Origin: Candidatus Peribacter sp. UBA6535
GTDB taxonomy: Bacteria; Patescibacteriota; Gracilibacteria; Peribacterales; Peribacteraceae
NCBI GenBank assembly: GCA_002436205.1
Contig: DJKT01000067.1
Coordinates: 1 to 25,898 of the forward strand
Direction of reading: 5' to 3'
DNA: 25,898 bases
In this document: positions 1-6,124 of the stretch, one piece after another
Layout: every line of letters begins with the position of its first letter
How positions within the stretch are numbered: position 1 is the stretch's first letter
The notes under the pieces: model-generated
Told to the model about the DNA's origin: nothing
The model's input: only the letters and a program-made list of their open reading frames with translations
Databases searched by the model: none
Program-made: the position numbers and the translations under genes

Positions 1-273
1 GCCGTGTATCAATATGCTATTGATAATAACGGTAATTTGCCTACGCCTATTACCACAACTGTCGGAGAAATCTGTCAGACAGGTGGTACATGCACAGGTC
101 TTTTGGATCTTGCTGTCCTCACAACCAATGGGACATACCTTGTTTCTATGCCTACTGATCCAAGTCAAACAGGGGCAGATGAGACGGACTACACCATCAT
201 TAAAAACACGGATGGTCGTGTAACAGTTGCAGCTCCAAGTGCCGAGAACACGACAATTAGTGTAACTCGCTAG
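1..273 (+). CDS. Type IV pilin / pseudopilin-like protein, C-terminal part only
   Basis: Partial gene: the reading frame is open from the first base and ends at TAG 271-273. The visible 90 residues begin AVYQYAIDNNGNLP, which resembles the segment after the N-terminal helix of GspG/PilA-like proteins, where 'LYQYYIDNGSYP'-type sequence is common. The rest is Thr/Ser/Gly-rich with two cysteines (CQTGGTC) that could form a small disulfide loop. The hydrophobic N-terminal helix and prepilin peptidase site would lie upstream of the window and cannot be checked. If correct, it is an exported surface pilus or pseudopilus subunit. The family call rests on composition and one motif, so it is moderate. 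An intrinsic terminator follows directly. Confidence 0.5.
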   Translation, partial: AVYQYAIDNNGNLPTPITTTVGEICQTGGTCTGLLDLAVLTTNGTYLVSMPTDPSQTGADETDYTIIKNTDGRVTVAAPSAENTTISVTR

Positions 274-298
274 TATAAGCCAAAAAATTATACTTTAC

Positions 299-323
299 AG
301 CCCCCGGTTTCTGGGGGCTTTTA
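299..323 (+). terminator. Intrinsic terminator after the pilin-like gene
   Basis: A 7-bp stem AGCCCCC (299-305) / GGGGGCT (313-319) with a 7-nt loop is followed by a short T run. It lies 25 nt after the pilin-like stop and separates that gene from the histidine kinase. Confidence 0.85.
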
Positions 324-376
324 AAATGGCTCAAAATTGCTATTTATGGTAAAATATAAGGATTATTTGCATATTC

Positions 377-1390
377 ATGCCTAAACGAAAACTACCACTA
401 CAATCGGCTAGAAACATCTGTTTTGCTACCAAGGAATCAGGGAAACATCTGCAGGTGCAAATGAGTCATGTGAAGAGAGCGGTGCACCGCTCCATTATTC
501 TGACGATGGTATCGTCCATTACCTTCCTCCTTTCACTTGCTATTGTGACAGGAGTGATTGGTGCGGCTGGAAAGCTTGCGATGGTTGGAACATTCATGTT
601 GCTTGTCGCCTCCGTTGCTGCAGCATTTGAAGCACGTGTACTCTTTAAGGCTATCGCAGAAGAGCACAGGGTAGATAATCTGAAATCAGAATTTATCTCT
701 CTTGCCTCACACCAGCTCCGTACGCCTCTCTCGAGCTTGGAGTGGTATATCGAGCTCATCAATGACAAGAATAATCTCAACACGGAGCAGCAAGAGTATG
801 TGAAAGAAATGGACGTTGCTGCAAAGCGTATGAGTAACTTGATCGACGCGCTCCTGCATGCTGCGCGATTGGAAGGTGGAGACATTACGCCACACAAAAA
901 TACCGTAGAGCTTACTTCTCTGGTTACAGACCTTGGTGACGAGCTTCGTTCGATGGGGAAGAAGAAAAAGATTGCCACAAAGGTATTTGTACCCAAGCAA
1001 AAGATAGAAATGGAGACAGATTCTGTGCTTCTTCATGTGATCTTCAAAAATCTATTCAGCAATGCCGTAAAGTACACTCCAGAAGGCGGCGATGTAAGTG
1101 TGTCTATGGAGGCCACAAAAACCGCTGTGTATATAGAGGTATCCGATAATGGAATCGGTATTCCCAAGGTTGCGCAGAAGCGTCTCTTTCAGCGCCTCTT
1201 TCGAGCGAGTAATGTTCTCAAGATGGATACAGATGGAAACGGTCTCGGTCTTTACATCACCAACATGGTGGTCGATAGTTTAGGTGGCAAGATTTCTGTA
1301 GAGAGCACAGAAGGAAAGGGATCCACGTTTATCGTCACATTGCCTATTAAGAAGACAAAGGCGGTCAAGCCGAAGAAGAAAAAGAAGTAG
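377..1390 (+). CDS. Membrane sensor histidine kinase
   Basis: A 337-aa histidine kinase. Two hydrophobic segments (about residues 39-61 and 66-86) form a hairpin with almost no extracytoplasmic domain between them, so any signal is probably sensed in or at the membrane. The HisKA domain holds the H box SHQLRTPLS, with phospho-acceptor His112. The HATPase domain shows the N box (NLFSNAVKY, around 225-233), G1 (DNGIGIP, 257-263), F box (FQRLFRAS) and G2 (GNGLGLY, 287-293). The C-terminus is a Lys-rich tail. No response regulator gene is adjacent, so the partner is unknown (orphan kinase). The MFS gene starts 23 nt downstream and may be co-transcribed. No good ribosome binding site precedes ATG 377; ATG 461 (residue 29) is an alternative start that keeps both membrane segments. 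Confidence 0.9.
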   Translation: MPKRKLPLQSARNICFATKESGKHLQVQMSHVKRAVHRSIILTMVSSITFLLSLAIVTGVIGAAGKLAMVGTFMLLVASVAAAFEARVLFKAIAEEHRVDNLKSEFISLASHQLRTPLSSLEWYIELINDKNNLNTEQQEYVKEMDVAAKRMSNLIDALLHAARLEGGDITPHKNTVELTSLVTDLGDELRSMGKKKKIATKVFVPKQKIEMETDSVLLHVIFKNLFSNAVKYTPEGGDVSVSMEATKTAVYIEVSDNGIGIPKVAQKRLFQRLFRASNVLKMDTDGNGLGLYITNMVVDSLGGKISVESTEGKGSTFIVTLPIKKTKAVKPKKKKK

Positions 1391-1413
1391 ATATACCCCT
1401 TCATCATTATTAG

Positions 1414-2592
1414 ATGGCATTGAAAAATCAGTACAAAGGCAATATTGGAAAACTGAGCATTGCCATGCTCACAAATGATGCCAATTTCAGTTTGGGTGTG
1501 TACGTAATTTTTATGCTTTGGATTGGGCTAAGCCTTGCAGAAGTATCCCTCGCTCTTTCTGCATGGCTCATCTTCTCTTCCATAGGGCAGATTCCTTCGG
1601 GGATTTTTGCAGATCGATATGGATATAGAACAGCGCTTCTCTGGGGAAGTATTATTTTCTTCTTTGGTACCGTCCTCTTTGCTTTCGGGCAAAATTTCTA
1701 CTGGCTTTTGATTGCTAATAGCCTTCTTGGTTTTGGTTGTTCTATGAAACAAGGTGCGGACTATGCCCTGCTATATGAGCAGTTGCAAGATCAAGGAAAA
1801 GAAAAGAGCTACAAACAAATGGCCGGAAAGATTGATTTTTACACCAATATTTTCTGGGTAGTTACAGCAGTACTTGGTGGATTGCTTTATACAGTCAACG
1901 CTCGGGCACCATTTTATGCAGAGATAGTTGTAGCAATCGTAGGCATCGTTGCGTGCTGCCTTTTGATAGAGCCGCCACGCAAGGTAAAAAAGGTTCCTGT
2001 CCTCAGGCAAATAAAAAACAGTGTGAAGTTCGCATTTCAAACACCACGTTTTTCAAAGATTTTCATCTTCTCAGCACTCATAGGAAGTATCGCTATGATG
2101 ACGTTCCAATATGTGCAACCGCTCTATGTTTCTCTGGATATTCCCACAAGCTACTTTGGATTTATCGCAGCAACGCTGTTCATCTTCCGAGCATTTGGAT
2201 CATGGTTCGCTCACAAGCTCGGCAAGTTCTTCTCTATCGATAAGTATCTAGTGTTGCATGCATCAGTATTCGGCCTCTTCCTTGTGCTCATGCAACGCAT
2301 TGATAGTGTGTATTACATCTTCCCTGTTCTTGCAGTATTCTACTTTCTCCGAGGGCTCTACTCACCAACCATTAGTACGTATATCAATGAAAAAGTGACA
2401 TCTGATAAGAGGGCAACGATGCTATCTGTAAATAAACAAGTGCTTACAGTGGTAGCGGCAGTTTCTGTAAGTGGCTTGGGTGTTATTGCAGACAAATTCG
2501 GTCTTCAGCAAGTATTCTTTAGTATCAGTATTCTGTCTCTCGTATTCCTCATTTTCTATGTTCTGACTTTAAGGAAGGTAGAGATGGATTGA
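1414..2592 (+). CDS. Major facilitator superfamily transporter
   Basis: A 392-aa integral membrane protein with about 12 hydrophobic segments, the usual MFS size. The loop after the second helix carries an MFS motif A-like sequence, GIFADRYGYRTALLWG (residues 63-78), matching the GxLaDrxGrr pattern. A longer polar stretch near the middle (EPPRKVKKVPVLRQIKN) fits the cytoplasmic linker between the two six-helix halves. The substrate cannot be read from sequence; drug or metabolite efflux by proton antiport is common in this superfamily. It follows the histidine kinase by 23 nt on the same strand, so the kinase could act in its control, but that is only inferred from position. It ends with TGA. 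Confidence 0.85.
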   Translation: MALKNQYKGNIGKLSIAMLTNDANFSLGVYVIFMLWIGLSLAEVSLALSAWLIFSSIGQIPSGIFADRYGYRTALLWGSIIFFFGTVLFAFGQNFYWLLIANSLLGFGCSMKQGADYALLYEQLQDQGKEKSYKQMAGKIDFYTNIFWVVTAVLGGLLYTVNARAPFYAEIVVAIVGIVACCLLIEPPRKVKKVPVLRQIKNSVKFAFQTPRFSKIFIFSALIGSIAMMTFQYVQPLYVSLDIPTSYFGFIAATLFIFRAFGSWFAHKLGKFFSIDKYLVLHASVFGLFLVLMQRIDSVYYIFPVLAVFYFLRGLYSPTISTYINEKVTSDKRATMLSVNKQVLTVVAAVSVSGLGVIADKFGLQQVFFSISILSLVFLIFYVLTLRKVEMD

Positions 2593-2654
2593 TGGTTGGG
2601 CAGTGTGTATTGTATTTTTCTTCAATGACTTCTTTTATACTATCAAAAAACCTC

Positions 2655-2660
2655 TATAAT
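2655..2660 (+). promoter_or_regulatory. -10 box upstream of the truncated tRNA-Thr copy
   Basis: A perfect TATAAT lies 12 nt before the tRNA-like segment at 2673. No good -35 is seen. It probably is the original tRNA promoter now driving a truncated copy. Confidence 0.5.
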
Positions 2661-2672
2661 CTGCCTGAACAA

Positions 2673-2737
2673 GCCACCTTAGCTCAGTTGGGTCGAGTAT
2701 GCTCTCGAGCATACGAGCAATATAACTAGCTTTGCTC
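2673..2737 (+). pseudogene. Truncated tRNA-Thr-like copy
   Basis: The first 19 nt (2673-2691) are identical to the 5' end of the functional tRNA-Thr (acceptor 5' strand and most of the D-arm). The AA just before both copies extends the identity to 21 nt (2671-2691 and 2768-2788). Afterwards the sequence diverges into two hairpins: an 8-bp perfect stem (2697-2704 / 2707-2714) and GAGCAA (2715-2720) / TTGCTC (2732-2737). No T-arm or acceptor 3' strand is present, so it cannot be a working tRNA. It is either a degraded duplicate or a remnant of an insertion at the tRNA 5' end. Confidence 0.6.
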
Positions 2738-2759
2738 TGGCCATGATCATTAATACAAT
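2732..2759 (+). promoter_or_regulatory. Promoter of tRNA-Thr
   Basis: TTGCTC (2732-2737) and TACAAT (2754-2759) are separated by 16 bp. The -10 ends 10 nt before the mature tRNA 5' end. This gives the complete tRNA its own promoter, separate from the one before the truncated copy. Confidence 0.5.
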
Positions 2760-2769
2760 GTCTACATAA

Positions 2770-2846
2770 GCCACCTTAGCTCAGTTGGCCAGAGCAACGC
2801 ACTTGTAATGCGTAGGTCCGGAGTTCGAATCTCCGAGGTGGCTCCA
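2770..2846 (+). tRNA. tRNA-Thr(TGT)
   Basis: A full cloverleaf is readable: acceptor GCCACCT / AGGTGGC, D-stem GCTC / GAGC, anticodon stem ACGCA / TGCGT with loop CTTGTAA (anticodon TGT, reads ACA), T-stem CGGAG / CTCCG with loop TTCGAAT, discriminator T, and an encoded CCA. A 5' partial copy sits 97 bp upstream. Confidence 0.97.
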
Positions 2847-2875
2847 TTGACAATTGTAATTAATATGTATATATT
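2847..2875 (+). promoter_or_regulatory. Near-consensus sigma70-type promoter right after tRNA-Thr
   Basis: A perfect TTGACA (2847-2852) starts at the base after the tRNA CCA. A TATATT -10 (2870-2875) follows after exactly 17 bp. Transcription should begin near 2882. No protein-coding gene begins there; the first thing transcribed is the RNA element described next. This is one of the best promoters in the window. Confidence 0.7.
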
Positions 2876-2937
2876 ATATTTGTGATTACGACTAGCACCA
2901 TTATCGATACTACCCCTTATTATAACCGCCTTAAACG

Positions 2938-2957
2938 GATGTGAGCGGTTGTACCTA
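2938..2957 (+). repeat. Tandem motif, copy 1
   Basis: GATGTGAGCGGTTGTACCTA; 19 of 20 positions match copy 2 at 3064-3083 (the only difference is G/A at position 14). It lies 11 nt upstream of the terminator hairpin at 2969. Confidence 0.8.
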
Positions 2958-2968
2958 ATTGAAAATAT

Positions 2969-2999
2969 AAGCCCTCGCATCAATTGGGGCTTTTTTTTA
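2969..2999 (+). terminator. Intrinsic terminator of the putative small RNA
   Basis: AAGCCC (2969-2974) pairs with GGGCTT (2987-2992), and eight or more T residues follow. It overlaps an alternative stem involving 2981-2988. Confidence 0.8.
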
Positions 3000-3063
3000 T
3001 ACTCTCATTATGATTCTTCCTTTCATTATCTTCGGCTCACCTACCTATTATCAGCTCGTCTGT

Positions 3064-3083
3064 GATGTGAGCGGTTATACCTA
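3064..3083 (+). repeat. Tandem motif, copy 2
   Basis: GATGTGAGCGGTTATACCTA, nearly identical to the copy at 2938-2957. Its GTGAGC (3067-3072) can pair with GCTCAC (3035-3040). The local pairing therefore differs from copy 1 although the sequence is kept. A second intrinsic terminator follows 25 nt later. Confidence 0.8.
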
Positions 3084-3108
3084 TTGATGAATTCCTAAAT
3101 AGCCAAAC

Positions 3109-3138
3109 AAGCCCCTCACATTAGAAGGGCTTTTTTTA
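3109..3138 (+). terminator. Intrinsic terminator directly before the racemase gene
   Basis: AAGCCC (3109-3114) pairs with GGGCTT (3127-3132) and a T run follows. It ends only about 22 nt before ATG 3161, so it either closes the upstream RNA or attenuates the racemase mRNA. Confidence 0.8.
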
Positions 3139-3160
3139 TTTTATTATTCCCAAAATTACT

Positions 3161-3850
3161 ATGAAAACTCTCGGAATCATTGGCAACGTTGGCGTGGATG
3201 GCACGTGCGATTTGATGAAAGAAATTATGCAAGAAATTGATAGACGTAAAGTGAAAATTCTTCCTCGTATTACTATGGAAGGCGTAAAAGTAAATCGCGA
3301 TGATGAGAAAAGATTACTGACTAACGAAGAGACAGAAGATTTTATAGAACCAGTTCAGCAAAGCGCAAAGCTTTTGGCAGATAGAGACCTTGATATTATT
3401 GTTTTAGCATGCAATACACTCCATGTTCTCGAACCTGAAATTCGTGCAGCGACTGAAGGCACGCGGAGTAAGTTTTTGAGTCTCCCCGAAGCAGTTGTCG
3501 CTCATCTCAAAGAGCAAAACATTACAATCATTGGTATTATAGGAACAGGAGTGGCATCCAAATTATTCAGTACACTTTTGAGGAAGGCGAATATACAAGA
3601 AGTTCTGCCAGAACAACCTATTCAGGATGAACTTATTCAATCCGTAGTGCGTATTGTGACAGGCGAAGAAAAAGAGGGTGAATTGGTGCATACACAAAGA
3701 GCAATCGATAATATTTGCCAACAAGGTGCACAAGCTTTTCTGATAGCTTGTACGGATCTTTCTCATCTACAGATAGATACTCAAGGACTCCGTCAATTTG
3801 ATTCAACAACTATCCTTGCAAAAGAAGTAGTGAATCAGTTATTGGCATAA
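3161..3850 (+). CDS. Aspartate/glutamate racemase family protein
   Basis: A 229-aa protein of the Asp/Glu racemase superfamily, which interconverts L- and D-amino acids with two opposed cysteines and no cofactor. Both catalytic motifs are visible: ACNTLHVL with Cys84 in the N-terminal half, and IACTDLS with Cys197 in the C-terminal half. The opening MKTLGIIGNVG is the usual first strand and turn. The size suits the aspartate racemase branch better than the longer MurI. Here it could supply D-Asp or D-Glu for peptidoglycan, but the substrate cannot be assigned. It stands alone between two terminators, downstream of two repeated RNA motifs that may control it. The start at 3161 has no ribosome binding site. 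Confidence 0.85.
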   Translation: MKTLGIIGNVGVDGTCDLMKEIMQEIDRRKVKILPRITMEGVKVNRDDEKRLLTNEETEDFIEPVQQSAKLLADRDLDIIVLACNTLHVLEPEIRAATEGTRSKFLSLPEAVVAHLKEQNITIIGIIGTGVASKLFSTLLRKANIQEVLPEQPIQDELIQSVVRIVTGEEKEGELVHTQRAIDNICQQGAQAFLIACTDLSHLQIDTQGLRQFDSTTILAKEVVNQLLA

Positions 3851-3864
3851 AACAGACAAGATAT

Positions 3865-3899
3865 CGAAAAGCAGCCAGAGGGATCGTGGCTGCTTTTCG
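3865..3899. terminator. Strong, probably bidirectional terminator after the racemase
   Basis: A perfect 13-bp stem (3865-3877 / 3887-3899) with a 9-nt loop has an A run on the left arm and a T run on the right. It can work in both directions. Confidence 0.85.
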
Positions 3900-3922
3900 T
3901 TGTAAAAAACTCTGATTTATGA

Positions 3923-3928
3923 GATAAT
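3923..3928 (+). promoter_or_regulatory. -10 box of rnpB
   Basis: GATAAT ends 5 nt before the first paired base of RNase P RNA (3934). No clear -35 was found. Confidence 0.45.
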
Positions 3929-3933
3929 AAAGG

Positions 3934-4295
3934 TCCGCTCTTTTGGTGATCGCCCTTAGGATTTATCCTTCGGGAGGAACGTCCGGGCACCGCTGGAACA
4001 CTATGCGGCTAACAGCCGTCACATGCGTCATAATTCATAAAACGTATGAGGACTAGTGCCACAGAGACGAGTCCCGCTCACGCGGGAAGTGAAACGCCTC
4101 GGAGTACCGAGGATTCGACTTCTGCCTTGCAGAAGACCAATCGGTAAACTCATGGTGGTGTAAGGAGGATTTGGGTGCATAGAACCTGTGTTGGTTCCGA
4201 CATACTATGTACTCCTCCGCATCGAGGTCGCGCAGCAACGCCGGCCCCAGATAGATGATCACCCCTAGACAGAACCCGGCGTACAGGAGAGCGGA
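3934..4295 (+). ncRNA. rnpB: RNase P RNA (M1 RNA), bacterial type A
   Basis: This is the catalytic RNA that trims the 5' leader of tRNA precursors. The ends pair as helix P1: TCCGCTCT (3934-3941) with AGAGCGGA (4288-4295). The conserved core is recognisable: GAGGAACGTCCGGGC near 3974-3988, a GGTAA that may bind the tRNA 3' CCA at 4143-4147, and the P4 3' strand region ACAGAACCCGGC near 4270-4280. The length of about 362 nt fits the type A architecture. One departure is GAGGAACG where the usual bacterial sequence is GAGGAAAG. It is flanked by its own -10 box and an intrinsic terminator. Confidence 0.95.
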
Positions 4296-4301
4296 TCAAA
4301 G

Positions 4302-4326
4302 AACCCCCACAAACAGGGGTTTTTTG
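4302..4326 (+). terminator. Intrinsic terminator of rnpB
   Basis: AACCCC (4302-4307) pairs with GGGGTT (4316-4321), followed by a T run. Confidence 0.9.
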
Positions 4327-4335
4327 TTATTTGGA

Positions 4336-4344
4336 TGCTATAAT
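4336..4344 (+). promoter_or_regulatory. Extended -10 promoter, probably leaderless, of the sugar transferase
   Basis: TGC TATAAT (4336-4344) is a perfect extended -10. The GTG at 4352 begins 7 nt after it, where transcription should start. This fixes the start at GTG 4352 instead of the in-frame TTG at 4331, which lies upstream of the -10. Confidence 0.65.
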
Positions 4345-4351
4345 CCTCCCT

Positions 4352-5746
4352 GTGAAAAAATCCGAAGCCATCTTCGGCCTCCTGCGCATCCCTGTTGATG
4401 CATTGGCAGTCTTTGCAGCACTACTGCTTGCGTACAGATTGCGTCAGTTAAACGTAGACCTTATCCCAGGTGTGCAGCTCCTTGATCCTGCTACTACACT
4501 CCCCGATCTTCCAGACTATCTTTCACTATTTGTAACCCCTGGCATTCTTGGATTCCTCTTTTTTGCAGCGTGTCTGCGTATGTACGTTCTCATCTCGACA
4601 CGCAGTGCGTGGAATGAAATAGGCAAGCTCTTTATCGCAAGCTTCCTCTGGCTCGTTGCCGTTATCGCATGGTACTTCCTCGTAAAGAAACAACTCTTCT
4701 ACAGTCGCATGCTTCTCGTACATTCGGCATTCCTAATTGCTGCATTTGGCATGGTAGGGCGCGTGTCGGTATTACTCCTGCAACGTGCATTCTTGCACTG
4801 TGGCATTGGTGTGCGTTCCGTGATATCTATCGGAGGTCAATCAATTGTCAAAGCAGCAAAGACAACACTTACTCGTGATGTTCGCTATAAGTATTTGGGG
4901 CACATAAGTTTGCTAAATGAGCTCAAAACTTTACGCAAACAACAGGAAATCGATTTGGTATTACAAACAGATCCGGATCCAAAAAATTCCACGACAAACG
5001 CTCTCATTGAGTACTGCAGAAGCGAGCACATTCACTACGCATTTCTTCCACCGGTTCTTGCAGAAAATCCACATCAACTTCGTACAGATCACTTAGGTCT
5101 TGTGCCAATGCTCTCGTTTAGACCGACACCACTTGATGGCTGGGGAAGAGTTCTCAAAAGATTATTCGATATTGTCGGAAGCATCGTATTGATCGTCATC
5201 CTATCTCCAATCTTTGTTGTCATATCGGTTCTCTTATTGCTCGCACAAGGATTGCCCATCTTCTATGTTTCGGCGCGCGTCGCAGATGGAGAAGGTGGCA
5301 CAATTCCATTTATGAAGTTTCGTACGATGATAAAAAATGCAGATAAAAAGAAAGCAACGCTACGATCAAAAAGTCATCGCACAGATGGGCCACTGTTTAA
5401 AATAAAAAATGATCCTCGCATTACTCCGGTTGGCAGTGTGCTCCGTCGTTGGACATTTGATGAACTTCCTCAACTCTTCAATGTGCTTGCGGGTCACATG
5501 TCCCTTGTCGGACCGCGTCCACATTTGCCGGATGAAGTGGATCGTTACACAAGTTACGAACGGCGTGTGTTTGCGGTAAAGCCAGGGATGACAGGGCTTG
5601 CACAAATCTCTGGTCGGTCGAATCTAGCATTTAAAGATGAAGTGCGTCTTGACCTCAAATATATCGAGGAATGGTCTTTACTACTTGATCTCTGGATTAT
5701 CTGGCGCACACCGTTTGTGATCATAAGTCGCAAAGGAGCGGATTGA
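4352..5746 (+). CDS. Polyprenyl-phosphate sugar-1-phosphate transferase (WbaP/WcaJ-like)
   Basis: A 464-aa initiating glycosylphosphotransferase, which moves a sugar-1-phosphate from a nucleotide sugar onto undecaprenyl phosphate to start polysaccharide or glycan assembly at the inner membrane. Four to five hydrophobic segments fill roughly residues 10-150, followed by a soluble nucleotide-binding-like region (about 155-255). The C-terminal bacterial sugar transferase domain begins at KRLFDIVGSI (about 269). Its signatures are KFRTM, FDELPQLFNVL with the Asp370-Glu371 pair, GHMSLVGPRP and KPGMTGLAQISGR. Full length for this family. The start is GTG, chosen from the -10 box just upstream. The Cys-rich gene follows at once. 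The sugar substrate is unknown. Confidence 0.92.
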   Translation: MKKSEAIFGLLRIPVDALAVFAALLLAYRLRQLNVDLIPGVQLLDPATTLPDLPDYLSLFVTPGILGFLFFAACLRMYVLISTRSAWNEIGKLFIASFLWLVAVIAWYFLVKKQLFYSRMLLVHSAFLIAAFGMVGRVSVLLLQRAFLHCGIGVRSVISIGGQSIVKAAKTTLTRDVRYKYLGHISLLNELKTLRKQQEIDLVLQTDPDPKNSTTNALIEYCRSEHIHYAFLPPVLAENPHQLRTDHLGLVPMLSFRPTPLDGWGRVLKRLFDIVGSIVLIVILSPIFVVISVLLLLAQGLPIFYVSARVADGEGGTIPFMKFRTMIKNADKKKATLRSKSHRTDGPLFKIKNDPRITPVGSVLRRWTFDELPQLFNVLAGHMSLVGPRPHLPDEVDRYTSYERRVFAVKPGMTGLAQISGRSNLAFKDEVRLDLKYIEEWSLLLDLWIIWRTPFVIISRKGAD

Positions 5747-5770
5747 GTGTTGATAGCATGCAGACAGCCG

Positions 5771-5779
5771 TGCTATCTT
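5771..5779 (+). promoter_or_regulatory. Possible extended -10 for the Cys-rich protein gene
   Basis: TGC TATCTT (5771-5779) lies 9 nt before ATG 5789. It supports that ATG over the in-frame GTG at 5747, which abuts the previous stop. Confidence 0.4.
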
Positions 5780-5788
5780 GCATCTCCG

Positions 5789-6124
5789 ATGAGCATACTC
5801 GACATGCAAACAGGATACGGCAAGGCAGTACTCATACTCATTACAGCTATTGCAGTAACGCTTTGCTACGAGTCATTTGTTGCTGATAAAACTGGCAGTG
5901 AATTTAAACCAAAGCCCAATCAGCCTTGTGAGGGTACACCGATAGAAGTGGATTATCCCTATCACGGTGGCATGCTAGGGCCACATGCATGCGAAGAGCA
6001 GTGTGATACGACAACTCAGCGATATGTACTCTACACAAATGGAAAAGCAACACAGTGTCAAAAACTTCCGGGGTGTCTGGACTGGGGAGAGGATCAAGGT
6101 GTCACGTGTGTACCTTCACGCTAA
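5789..6124 (+). CDS. Small Cys-rich membrane-anchored exported protein, unknown function
   Basis: From ATG 5789 the product is 111 aa. A hydrophobic segment (about 12-28) looks like an uncleaved signal anchor; it contains Cys26, but the preceding AVTL is not a good lipobox. The exported part has exactly six cysteines (47, 68, 72, 90, 96, 107), enough for three disulfides. This suggests a compact, disulfide-stabilised domain outside the membrane. I do not recognise the family. An upstream in-frame GTG (5747) would add 14 residues. The stop overlaps the stop of the convergent exonuclease gene (shared CTAA at 6121-6124). Confidence 0.6.
   Translation: MSILDMQTGYGKAVLILITAIAVTLCYESFVADKTGSEFKPKPNQPCEGTPIEVDYPYHGGMLGPHACEEQCDTTTQRYVLYTNGKATQCQKLPGCLDWGEDQGVTCVPSR

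Larger units (their letters stand above)
2882..2999 (+). ncRNA. Putative ~115-nt small RNA or attenuated leader
   Basis: The transcript predicted from the TTGACA/TATATT promoter would run about 115 nt to an intrinsic terminator. It contains a 9-bp hairpin TATAACCGC (2921-2929) / GCGGTTGTA (2945-2953, one G.U pair) and then the terminator stem. An alternative pairing, CCTAATTG (2954-2961) with CAATTGGG (2981-2988), is 8 bp long and uses the bases needed for the terminator, so the two folds exclude each other. That is the logic of an attenuator. No open reading frame of note is present. It matches no RNA family that I recognise. Confidence 0.45.

Noticed and set aside
377..2592. Alternative genetic code (UGA = Gly) as in Gracilibacteria
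   Set aside because: The MFS and sugar transferase genes end sensibly at TGA, and no conserved Gly position is encoded by TGA.
2673..2846. A tRNA with an intron (first copy as 5' exon)
   Set aside because: The second copy is complete on its own, so no splicing is needed, and the first has its own promoter.
2762..2983. A 73-codon minus-strand open frame containing SEIRTPDLRITSALLWPTEL
   Set aside because: It reads antisense through tRNA-Thr; this peptide is a well-known artefact of tRNA genes.
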